This document shows positions 24,701-33,296 of a stretch of DNA of 64,000 bases, in pieces (the stretch's first letter is position 1; every line of letters begins with the position of its first letter). The stretch is from the NCBI GenBank assembly GCA_008694505.1, contig VZDJ01007753.1:16899003-16963002 (forward strand), written 5' to 3'. The stretch is from Cyanoderma ruficeps. Taxonomy: Eukaryota > Chordata > Aves > Passeriformes > Timaliidae. The notes beneath the pieces were generated by a model. That model saw nothing but the letters and a program-made list of their open reading frames with translations, was not told where the DNA came from and did no database searches. Made by a program: the position numbers and the translations under genes.

Positions 24701-25472
24701 AAAATATTTTGCCATTCTCTCCATAATAATAATTTCACTGATGAGGTTTAGAAACATGCAAAATAAACAAAAATTTAATGAAAAAGCAACCATAAAAACA
24801 GCTCAAATACAGGCAAGTATAAGTTCTAAAATGTAAAGCGTGCTTTCCTGAAAGGATCAGTTTTCAAGGCAGGGGAGTATTCCTGACACCTTGTTTCATT
24901 TTCCTGATCTGCTAGCTGTGGTATTTTTACCACATACTATGCTTTCAAACATTCCAGAGGATCCTTTAATGACAGATTTTACATCAGGAGACTCAGAGGC
25001 TTAAAATAAACAGGCATGTAGAATGAAGTAATTATATTTTTTCTTCCCTGAACTGTCTTTTCATATCGATGAAAGGTTTATGGATGATAATGCACAGCTG
25101 AAAGGACTGGCTAATGGAACCGCATCTCAGTTTAAAATCAGTGTACAGTTGTGAACACACAATAAACTTTCAGAAATCAGTGCAATTTCACTCCCAGTAG
25201 GGATGACAGATATGACAGATACGACAAATGACCAGAATTACCCGTCTACTAGATCGTCGGGCGGCAACCCTCTCAATTCTAGAAAGTCACTATTCTGCAC
25301 ATTTAATCAGGCGTAAGACTCAACGCCTTATGCCATGCTAAGCACAAGCTCCCTGTACTTGCCTTTGGGCGCGGTTGTTGTGACTGGGTCTTCTGTGCCG
25401 ATGTGGGTGGTGGCTGCGCTTATGACCGCTCCATCCACGCCTCTCCTTGCCTCGACGGTAGTTTCTCCGCAT
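12599..25472 (-). CDS. DCAF4: DCAF4 (WDR21A), complete coding region, 12 exons
   Basis: DDB1- and CUL4-associated factor 4, a WD40 substrate receptor of CRL4 ubiquitin ligases. Twelve exons read on the - strand join without a phase break (1509 nt including stop, 502 residues; I recall human as about 495). Residues 1-36 are a basic arginine-rich tail. The conserved [15 protein letters not shown] block lies near residue 70 and an E/K-rich helix near 110-122. WD-type repeats follow from about residue 185 to the end. The DCAF-type WDxR box is WDLR at residues 404-407, with a related SIDVR at 356-360. The C-terminus reads [16 protein letters not shown]. The only unusual junction is intron 1, which must use a GC donor to stay in frame. 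The gene is convergent with ZFYVE1 and divergent from DPF3. Gene identity is secure; the 5' edge of exon 7 is least certain. Confidence 0.94.
13734..13848 (-). CDS. DCAF4: DCAF4 coding exon 11 (WDxR box)
   Basis: The acceptor is TTGCAG and the donor GTGGGT. The exon encodes [20 protein letters not shown] and then [18 protein letters not shown] is the WDxR motif that many DCAF proteins use to contact DDB1, and GH with its neighbours marks the start of the next WD repeat. It enters in phase 0 and leaves in phase 1. Confidence 0.95.
13905..14325 (+). mobile_element. CR1 LINE fragment, 3' end
   Basis: About 420 bases in an intron of DCAF4, antisense to that gene. They match the 3' portion of avian CR1: a GAGCGTGTCC...GAGGACCTCTCC opening, then GAACAGGTTGCCCAGAGA, AGGCCAGGTTGGATGA, and a CCATCCAACCCAAACC...TTCTGTGATA end. 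The copy is diverged and has internal deletions. Residual open frames here are remnants and not genes. Confidence 0.88.
14488..14664 (-). CDS. DCAF4: DCAF4 coding exon 10 (WD repeat)
   Basis: The acceptor is CTCTCCCAG and the donor GTACGG; the exon is 59 codons in phase 0. It encodes [19 protein letters not shown], a repeat whose end replaces the tryptophan of WDxR with isoleucine. It then reads [20 protein letters not shown] and ends in MAADMAGK, which joins IKLWDLR. Confidence 0.95.
15334..15431 (-). CDS. DCAF4: DCAF4 coding exon 9
   Basis: The acceptor is CTTCCTTAG and the donor GTAGGG. The product segment [20 protein letters not shown] followed by [12 protein letters not shown] is a recognisable conserved DCAF4 stretch. 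It enters in phase 1 and leaves in phase 0, and is separated from exon 8 by a very short intron of 115 bases. Confidence 0.94.
15547..15642 (-). CDS. DCAF4: DCAF4 coding exon 8
   Basis: The acceptor is TGTCTTCTAG and the donor GTGATC. It encodes [20 protein letters not shown] followed by [11 protein letters not shown], a cysteine- and tryptophan-rich segment that I recognise from mammalian DCAF4. Phase 1 at both ends, 96 nt. Confidence 0.94.
17262..17394 (-). CDS. DCAF4: DCAF4 coding exon 7
   Basis: The 3' two thirds read [20 protein letters not shown], which is clearly DCAF4, and leave through donor GTAGGG in phase 1. The 5' edge is placed at acceptor AATATTAG because it gives the needed phase 0. 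The first 18 codons (starting [10 protein letters not shown]) align poorly with the mammalian equivalent I remember, so the exon start is less certain than the rest. Confidence 0.82.
19344..19487 (-). CDS. DCAF4: DCAF4 coding exon 6 (first clear WD-type repeat)
   Basis: The acceptor is TTTTACAG. The exon is 48 codons in phase 0: [40 protein letters not shown], then NLYFTNRK. The donor is GTACTG directly after the AAA lysine codon, a weak but GT-containing site. The TVND and YFTNRK blocks are conserved in the family. Confidence 0.92.
20278..20380 (-). CDS. DCAF4: DCAF4 coding exon 5
   Basis: The acceptor is GCTTTTACAG and the donor GTATGT. It encodes [20 protein letters not shown] and ends in NNFKMIV, matching the basic region before the WD repeats. 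One base completes the arginine codon begun in exon 4, and it leaves in phase 0. Confidence 0.92.
21008..21090 (-). CDS. DCAF4: DCAF4 coding exon 4
   Basis: The acceptor is CTCTTCCAG and the donor GTACAG. It encodes [20 protein letters not shown] followed by LSSTSYC. I align this with the GFNASSMLRKSQLGF block of the human protein. Starts in phase 0, ends in phase 2. Confidence 0.91.
21515..21600 (+). mobile_element. CR1 LINE 3'-end fragment
   Basis: About 85 bases with the diagnostic CR1 terminus: GGGGTTGGAACTAGATGATC, TTTAAGGTCC, then ATTCTATGATTCCATTCCAT, the remnant of the CR1 3' terminal repeat. It is a severely 5'-truncated insertion in a DCAF4 intron, antisense to the gene. Confidence 0.92.
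22407..22564 (-). CDS. DCAF4: DCAF4 coding exon 3 ([12 protein letters not shown] block)
   Basis: The acceptor is CACCCTGAAG, placed there because it makes the GAG codon with the last base of exon 2. The donor is GTATGT. The product reads [40 protein letters not shown], then an [13 protein letters not shown] helix. This is the most diagnostic DCAF4 segment. The ATG upstream in the same frame (near 22592) is intronic. Confidence 0.94.
22967..22980. repeat. A homopolymer (14 bases)
   Basis: A run of 14 A residues on the + strand within a DCAF4 intron, with no attached retrotransposon body that I can recognise. Confidence 0.8.
23169..23206. repeat. Two-copy tandem duplication, 19-bp period
   Basis: AAAATACTCTGATAGATTT is followed directly by AAAATACTTTGACAGATTG. 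It is a short local duplication in a DCAF4 intron. Confidence 0.7.
24198..24295 (-). CDS. DCAF4: DCAF4 coding exon 2 (S/P-rich linker)
   Basis: The acceptor is TTTTTTTAG and the donor GTAAGA, which is strong. It encodes [20 protein letters not shown] followed by [12 protein letters not shown], a low-complexity acidic and serine-rich linker. This corresponds in character to the disordered N-terminal segment of the mammalian protein. Its phase requires two bases from exon 1. Confidence 0.9.
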
Positions 25473-25480
25473 TTCTACTC
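25363..25480 (-). CDS. DCAF4: DCAF4 exon with start codon (coding 25363-25472)
   Basis: The ATG lies at 25472-25470 (- strand), eight bases after a good acceptor (GTTTGCTTTAG). It starts [20 protein letters not shown] and continues as an R/H-rich tail ending NNRAQ. The tail resembles the basic tail of human DCAF4. The donor that keeps the frame is AAAG|GCAAGT, a GC donor. The adjacent GT (CAA|GTACAG) would shift the frame and hit a stop 17 codons into exon 2. The same frame stays open upstream to 25829, so an N-terminally extended form from unspliced 5' RNA is conceivable but unlikely. Confidence 0.85.
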
Positions 25481-25661
25481 CTAAAGCAAACATACACACA
25501 TGTCTCACCCCTACTGGGCTGGAACGGCTCGGCACACAAGACAAGTCCCTTAATGCGGCCTCTTTTCCTATAACGAGCAGGCCCGCCGACCGCCCGCAGC
25601 ACAGCCGCTCCCCTACGCCTGCCGATTTCCCCACTAGTCCCGGACCAGCTCCGCGGGTCAC
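25481..25661 (-). other. Probable intron in the DCAF4 5' UTR
   Basis: A GTTTGCTTTAG acceptor adjoins the start-codon exon at 25481-25482. A plausible donor, CTGCGAG|GTGACC, lies at 25661. A non-coding first exon would therefore sit between 25662 and a start site near 25800-25850. The donor choice is tentative. Confidence 0.45.
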
Positions 25662-25930
25662 CTCGCAGTACTGAAGCCAAAACCCCGGAGGCAGAAGGAC
25701 AGCGATGACCAAGCGCCCGCTGCCGCCTCCCTGGGCCCGCCCGTCCCTCACCGCGCCGGGCCCGCACCGGCCCAGCCGCATCCGCGCTACCACCGGCGCC
25801 CCGCCCACACACCTAGAGGCGCTCCTCATTGGGAATCAGCATGTTTGACGGACAGCTCGCTTGTCCAACCGCAGGAGGTTGGGCCGGCGCTTGGGCCGCG
25901 CGGGGGCGGGACGGGGCGGAGCGGAGCGGG

Positions 25931-26062
25931 GCGGGGCTGAGGGCGGGGCTGAGGGCGGGGCTGAGGGCGGGGCTGAGGGCGGGGCTGAGGGCGGGGCTGA
26001 GGGCGGGGCTGAGGGCGGGGCTGAGGGCGGGGCTGAGGGCGGGGCTGAGGGCGGGGCTGAGG
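25931..26062. repeat. 12-bp minisatellite, 11 perfect copies (GCGGGGCTGAGG)
   Basis: Eleven consecutive identical 12-base units with no interruption, flanked by degenerate GCGGAGCGGGGCGGG sequence on the left and GCGGGCGGGCGG on the right. Every unit junction creates GGGCGGGGC, an Sp1/KLF GC box. The G-rich strand is + and has repeated G3-G4 runs able to form quadruplexes. The period is divisible by three and the unit has no stop, so several frames appear open by artefact. Confidence 0.97.
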
Positions 26063-29049
26063 GCGGGCGGGCGGCGGGAGGTGCGGTGCGGCGGGCATGG
26101 AGGGTGTGGGTTAAAAGGGGGCTCTTAGTACGGCAGGGGAGCAGCGCGGGGCGGAAGGGGTCGCTTAGCACGGTAGGGAGACAACGCAGGGCAGAGGCAG
26201 CCTGGGGTTTGCTGGGAGGTGCCGTGCTTTGAGGGGACACTGAAAGGGTGTCTCCGCTTTCTTCTCTCGTGTCGCTGGCTCCCTCAAAGCTTGGCTGTGG
26301 GCAGCTAGAGGCTGTTACAACCGCTTTGAATTTGTCAGGAATTCAGAAAAGATGACGTCTTGAAAGTGACTCTCCTGACTGAGGCCCCTTGATGCTTAAT
26401 TTTATCTTATTTTGAGCCTTCTAGTGGTGGGCAGTGTTGGGGCACAAGGTGGGCGGGAAGGCTCGGGCTGCAGCAATCAGTAACAACTCCTCGCTTGCCC
26501 CGAGCACCTAAAGGTCTGCTGGTGGCTGCCATCTCCTTGCAGCCCGAGTAATTAACCCATTCTCTTAATCGTTTATTAAAGGTGTCCTTAAGCAGTTTTT
26601 GTGCAATGAACATCCCCCTTCCTGCTTGCTTAGCATCTAGGACTTTAAAAAAGTTATTACCAGAATTGTAAAAAGGTTTGTTCATTTAATGAACGATTAA
26701 CGTTAAAATAAACAAACAAAAGCTATACATTTAAAAAATTGTGGGAAAATAGGGGTTTAGCCTTTTTGCTTCCAAAAAGATGAGAGGGGTTTTTTTGCTG
26801 CTTTAACAACTTAAATAAGAAATGCCAGCACTGGGAAAGTAGGCAATGGTTTTTTTGCCACATTCAATGTTTAGAGTTGCACAAGTTTGCTCTTACTTGG
26901 CAGGAGAGTTATTTTTGGGAGATAGTATTTTTTGTTTCTCATTTGCATGATCTCTTTTAAGCTCAAAATGCATAGAGTTAAAGTAGTCTTGGAAAGTATT
27001 CATTTATGGATACAAACAGCTGGAGAAATCACCTGTGGCTTGCATATATAGTTTGTGAGCTCTATTTGTCTTTACAAGGCAGAGCACCAGCATGGTCTAA
27101 TTCTAAGGCATATTTTGTTGGTTAGGTCTGTTTCTCATAGTGGTTTAGTGATAGTGATCTTTAGCTTTCACAAGATAATTTTGAATTTTACTACAGTAAC
27201 AGGAGAAAAGTGCCTACAGAAAGTAAGCTGTTCATAAAACTGTCACTGGTGTTGACTTATTCAAAGTGATGGTTTATGTGGTGCTGGCACTTGATCTGTA
27301 TGTAAATTTGATGCTGGTACACCTATGCACAGGGTTCTCGGGACTGTTTGCTTCATGGTATTTCCTGGCTTGTGGGTAATAGTCTAGAATATCCAATGTT
27401 TCGCAAGTACTGTTGTATTCTGCTTTGTTCGTTGGCTTTGTTTAATTTCTGGTGCCCAGTGAGTGATATTCAAGGCTCTGTGACCAATATATGCTGCTTA
27501 TAAGCTGAGGGATTCCTGTCACTGAAATAATTACCATTGGGGAAGAATTGTATTAAATGATTTGTTTTCTCATTTGTATTGCAGCTACTTACTAGGAAAG
27601 TTAAAAAAGAATAGACTGGAAGATATTTCAGAGATCACTGTTTATTTCTATGCATTGAAATAAAACATACAAATATATAAATGAAATATAAACGTTCACC
27701 CATACATTGTTTCTTAGCAATAGTTTGTCTAGCCTCTTCTTAAAGTCTTTTTGTTTGGTTTATTCTGATTATTTTATTTTAGTATTTGTTGTACCTCACT
27801 GAAAGGTTGTTTCCTGATGTGTTACCTTATTGCTGCAATTTAAAACTGTAACTGCTATTCCTTCTTCCTTCTGTGGATATAGAAAATAATTTGTTACCTT
27901 GTTCTCTGCAGCTGTATTCCTTATTTGAAACGTGAAAAAGCTGTCCCTTTTGAGTAATTTCCTGTAGATTGAAGACTGCCTCAAGAATACCATTCCGCTG
28001 GGATATTATAGATGACAACTTTTAGCTTTGATGATTCTTGCTTCCTTTTTTGGACAGATCTTTCCTTGAAGTGTGTTCCTAAAAACTGGATCTACCACTA
28101 CTCAGCTGAGGCTTTCCTAGTGCAGAGTATATTTTGCAGGTTTCACTCAGACTGGAGTTGTAGGATGTCCTACAGCTGTGCAGCAGTGCCAGCTTCCATG
28201 AAGCTTCTGGCCAGAAGTGTGAGCAGTTTGAGAAGTGCTTTGTGACCCGTTGTTTCCACGCCGGGGTTGGGGAATTGGCTGTGCTTGTGCTGGTAACAAT
28301 TGAATGCTGCTCGTCTCAGGCTGGTTCATGAGCTGCCACTGTGTGCACCTTGGCTGTTTTTCTACTTCCTTGACCTGAGGGACTGGGTTTACATCCCTGT
28401 AGTTGATTTAAGTAGATATGTTCAGGTTATGCTTATTTAGTTGATTGAAATGGATTTGTAAATTGCATTAAAACAATCTGTAAAAACCAAATTTTATTGA
28501 TGACATTAGACTTTAAGGTTTGAATGTAGGTTTAGGATTACTAGAGTTTAATGAATTGCCTTTCAGATGAACTGCAGGGTCTGAGCCTGTGTTCATTCTT
28601 ACAGGTGCATCTCAAAATTAAAATTAATTTCTGTAAGCTCTTCTTTTGCTGAGGCTTAATCTGTGTATTTTGCCTCATGCTTTCTGGGGGCTAAACCTGT
28701 GTTCTGCCTGTTAAAGCTCAGCTTACATAACACAACTGACTAAACTTCGGTAAGTGGGAAGGGTACCTGGGCTCATGGATTACCCAGGGTTTATGCAGTG
28801 TAACCAAAAGTAGGATTTTGTCTAATAGTAAAATTTGTGTTTGCTCTAATACTGCTGAAATCAAAGCAATTAAGCATCGGTGCAACTTTGTGCTTACTCT
28901 GCATTATGAGCTGGAGCAGTCCTGCATTAAGAGTGTCACAGCTCTTGTGAAAGTTGCTGTTTACTGTCTTATCTGAGTTTTCAGAATGCCCTACTGTCCC
29001 ACAGGCTCTGCTTTTAATGCAGAAAATAACTTTTGGGTTTCTCTGGCGT

Positions 29050-29280
29050 TAGGTCATAAAATTGGTTAGATTGGCAAAGCCATTTAAGATGGTCCAGTTC
29101 AACCATTAACCAAACACTGCCAAGTCTACCACTAAACCCTGTCCCCGAGTGCCATATCTACACATATTTTAAATATCTCCAGGAATGATGACGCCACTGC
29201 TTTTCTGGGCAGCTTGTCCTAATACATGACAACCCTTTTGTTGGATATTGGAAAAAAATTTTTTCAATCTAAACACAGGA
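29050..29280 (-). mobile_element. CR1 LINE fragment, inverted
   Basis: The reverse orientation of the CR1 3' region is visible: ATGGTCCAGTTCAACCATTA, CACTGCCAAGTCTACCACTA, TCTGGGCAGCTTGTCCTAAT, then TGGATATTGG followed by a T-rich part. It is diverged, so an older insertion. Confidence 0.88.
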
Positions 29281-29794
29281 ACAAGCTGCTGTAGAATTTA
29301 AGCTATTAAGGTGATGAATTGTCGCAATTCAGTTTGTATAAAAATTGCTGAATTCCCGCGTTTATTCTGTATGTTTCACTTTTTTACTCTGTCTCGTTTA
29401 AATTTCGAGCTCCCAAAGTGGTCATGATGTTCTTGGAGGTCCAGCTCCCCTTGAGGATCTGCTGGGTGTTTTAAGGACCGGAGCGAATCGGAGCTGACCC
29501 AGGAGAGGGCAGCAGTGCACTTGCACAAAACCATTGTCCAGGCTCTGGAGGGTCTTCTGTACGAAGTATTGAATCTCTATAAAAATTGATTTTAAAAGCA
29601 GAAATGCACCGATGAATCCCTTTGTAAAAGTGTATTTATTTGTATTTGTAGCCCTAAAGTCCAGGGACACTGACACATATTTTAGCCAGACTTTGCCTCC
29701 AAGTAAGAAGGTGAAACTTTTCTCCTGGTATCAGCTTTGTCTATTCTGCAGGTCAGAGGCCATAAAAAGCAAGCCCATGAGATATGCATCAGAT

Positions 29795-29880
29795 CTTAGT
29801 ATTTATATATATGTATGTCTTTTTAATATAAAAATATATTATTTTTATAATATATAAAGTATATAAGTGATATAAATTCA
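29795..29880. repeat. AT-rich low-complexity tract
   Basis: Dense TATA, ATAT and AATATA words of irregular period, intergenic. No promoter context. Confidence 0.8.
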
Positions 29881-32800
29881 AATTTTGCTCTGACACTACA
29901 TCTGAAGTCTCTTCCAGTCAAGTATCTTTGGGAGTGAGACATATGCTGGTCAAACCTTGCCTTCTTTTAAATGCTTTTCTTAACAGAAATGCTTAGGGAT
30001 AATTTACTGGATAGTCTGATGAGTAATGAATTAATCTTTTTCCTGTGGACCCAAAATAATAATTTATATGTAAAACTTCTCAGAAGTAAGTTGTGTTTAA
30101 AAATTATTTAGGTTCTTAGGAAGGTGTCAATAAAAGAGAGTAATAAAAATATTTAGGTTATACTTTTGCTGGCACTGGTGGAAGGACTTTCTGACTTCGG
30201 ATGATAATCAGAAGATGGACTGCAGAACGTGCAGGCATGAGTGGATGCCAACAATGTCCATGGTTCTGTGTATCGGTAGAAATGGAGCTGTGGTGTTACG
30301 GGTCTCTTCATGTAGGCTGGCACATTCCAAGAGATGATATCTGGTAAAAGCCCATCTGAGACCTTCTGTTTGCCATGGTCTGCCCTCTCCTGTGGGAGGC
30401 ACGGATGCCTGGCCTGTGTTTGCCACCTCAGTGACTGCATGTTGCTTCCTGTGACTGCAGCAGCCCAGTGCAGAGCAGTCTTGCTGCTGCAGCCACTTGG
30501 AGCTGACTAGAAGAAACAAAACAACCAAAATCCCCAAAACAGAATATCCAAACCTGAATCTTATTAGACATTAAGGGCACAGTTGAAGAGAGACTCCTGA
30601 TCCATGTAGCAGCAACTTAATGAGTGCAGAATGACAAGTCTGGTGGCTGCTGTTGCCAGTTTGGTAGAGAAATGCAAGTGTTTATTACATGTGAGTGTAG
30701 CTTCTATGAGTGTTGGAACCCAAAAAATCCAAGGTGTATTATTACTAGGCTGCCATACCTGTGTATAAAGTGAATTATTGCAGGACAGGCATGGTCTTAG
30801 ATGCACCCATACTTGTTAATATCAACAGGTTGGCTCTAACCTGCTTGGTCAAAGCCAAATTACTGAAGTGATAGGTCTCCTGAGTCGCTTTCTAGAGCAA
30901 GAAAGTAGCACAAGATTAGGAATTCAGAAGATAAAGCTCTCTGTTGTGACAGATCTCACCTCCATTGTGTGTATGTGGATTCAATTTGAAATCCACATTT
31001 CAAGTGAGGAGGTCCCAGTGCACTGAGCTGAAAGACCATGACTATGTAAATAATACTCCCAGCTGACCTTGAACTTCTGCGGGATCTGCTGCAGCAGCTG
31101 GATCCCTATAGATCTATGGGGCCTGATGGGATTAATCTGAGAATACTCTGAAGAGCTAGCTGATATCATTTCAAGGCCTCTCCCACTGATTTTTTGCATG
31201 ATCTTGGGAGTCTTTCAGGCACAGACTTCTGTGATGTAGCACAGACTTCTGTGCACCAGTTAGGTTTTATTGGTCTGTTCCAGAAATGGTTGCATTTTCA
31301 TACTACATTTTTTTTTTCAAAATAGCATGCTGTCTTTTGAATGGCAAAGTGCTGGATACATGGGTAGTCCTTTGGAACATTTTTGATGTTTTAGCTAAAT
31401 ATCTTAAATATTATTTATGTGCAGCATGAGCCATTACTTAACAGCCTGAAATATCTTTTGTGGGTTTTTGACTTCTGTCATTACTTGTGGCCCAGTCTAA
31501 GGACTATTAAATGTGTAATGGTATTCACCTGTCCTGATGGTGGTGTAGGCTTATGAAAGTTGTGTGTGATCACATAGATCAACATATCTCTGTCTACAAA
31601 ACCAGAATTTCATTACCACATATTTCAGTGTATGGGTGGGGAGAATGCTAATGTGAAGGCATGAGATTTGAAAGTAAGTGGTATTGACCACTGATGTCTG
31701 TGCTCTGCCATGTTTCCTATGAAAATTGAATTTTTTTTTTTTTTGGTAAAAAATGTCTGTGGATGGTAAACTGATCTGTCAAACAGGTAGGAATGGTAAC
31801 AAGGCTTACACTGCCAGAATGCAGAACTGGAACTTATATTCCTTTGCAGAGCCATTGTAGAGTAGAATATCCTGATGGTGAGGAAACCTGTGTTGAATAA
31901 TACTCTCCTGCCCATTTTAGGGGGAAAACTCAAGATCTGCATTGGAAGGTCAAGTTCCTGGTGTAAATAATGCTGTCTTTAGAGTGGTGGCAGCTTTTTC
32001 ATTTTTCCTCTAAACTCATTTGTTCAGCTTATGGGCCTCTAATACACAAAGTACTTGAAGTTACAAGATTGATTTCTAGTCTTGTATTTAAAATTTGTTG
32101 GGAAAAGAACTAGTCAGCATCTCCAAGGAAGTATTCTCTTTTGGGGTCAAAACCTTGTGTGCTGCTTCATAGTTTCCCTTGCCTGGTTTGGGTATTAAGG
32201 TTGTACTTTTAAACAGAGAGGTGAACTGTTTTGCTTTTACACATCAATACCAGATGTCAGGGCTCTGACAGCTGATTTCCCACTGGAAGAAAAATTTGTG
32301 ACACAGACCATAGGAATCATCTTTCTTAGCAGACTTCTATATTAAATACATGAGGCTTTGAACAGATGTATAGATCGATGATATTGCAGGAAAAAGCCCT
32401 TCTCCAGAAATTTCAGTCTGGAAGTTAGTGTTTTGCTTTCAGAAAACAACTTTATCTTTGAAGTTTCTAGCAACTAAAGACACAGAGTCACAGGGCTACG
32501 AAGACCTCATTTCTCAAAGTCTATGTTCTGCTCATATCCAAAGGAAAGCAAGTAATTGGAGAGACTTGTGTGCAAGTAGGCATTGTAATCATGTGAGGGT
32601 GGTTCTCAGAAATGGGTAGTAAATTAACACCATTTTAGAATGTGAGCTTCCTGAACTGTCTTGTATGCCTTGTGCTGTAGATATTCCCTTTTTAAAAATA
32701 CTGTTTGAGTGATGCAGGAGTGACTTGCTTAGTCTCCCTTCCCCCACCTCATCTTTGAAGATGTCTGTTGAAATTTCTTGTTTGAATGTTTTTGGGTTTT

Positions 32801-33238
32801 TTAATTTTTTTTTTAAGGAAAGGGAATGAATGTTGTATGAGGTAAGAATTCCTCTCTCATTCTTTTCTGAATCCTCTCTCAGGGAGAACATGGCGGGAGG
32901 AGGAGGAAGCTCAGCTCAGTCTGTGCAGACTGGTGTGGGAGGCTTCCTGTTACTGATGTGTAAAGTGGAGTGAGCAAGTTTCTTTTGAGGACTTTCAGGA
33001 GTATATCCTGAAGGAAGAAGGGTGGGAGGAGGGAAGGTTACCATGGGAAAGCAGTCTCCATATATCTGTGTGTTCTGTAGAGGGTATGTGTGGGTTCTTT
33101 GATTTGTTTGGTGACAGGGGAAAGATTTGAAGGAAAGTCAGATGATCTGCAGATACCTGGTCTCATAAGGATAATGTGTGTTGTCTACTCATGTCTTGGT
33201 TACTATTTATATGCCTGTGTTACTGTAATAACATAGAG

Positions 33239-33296
33239 TAATATATATTATATGGTAATATATAATACAGTAATTTATATTACTATTTATATATTC
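33239..33296. repeat. AT-rich tract with inverted words
   Basis: TAATATATATTATATGG is followed by TAATATATAATACAG and TAATTTATATTACTAT. It is near-palindromic AT simple sequence that could form hairpins. Confidence 0.75.

Larger units (their letters stand above)
25340..26270 (-). promoter_or_regulatory. CpG-island promoter of DCAF4
   Basis: A sharply GC- and CpG-rich block in AT-rich surroundings, spanning the 5' end of DCAF4. No TATA box is evident, which suits a housekeeping-type promoter. It includes the 12-bp GC-box minisatellite just upstream of the inferred start site. It could also drive antisense transcripts toward 26.3 kb, but I see no gene there. Confidence 0.75.

Noticed and set aside
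25826..26240. Overlapping repetitive open frames on both strands (AEGG-, LRAG-, PRPQ- and PSAP-type repeats)
   Set aside because: They are produced by the stop-free 12-bp minisatellite, whose period is a multiple of three. All are artefacts of promoter sequence.
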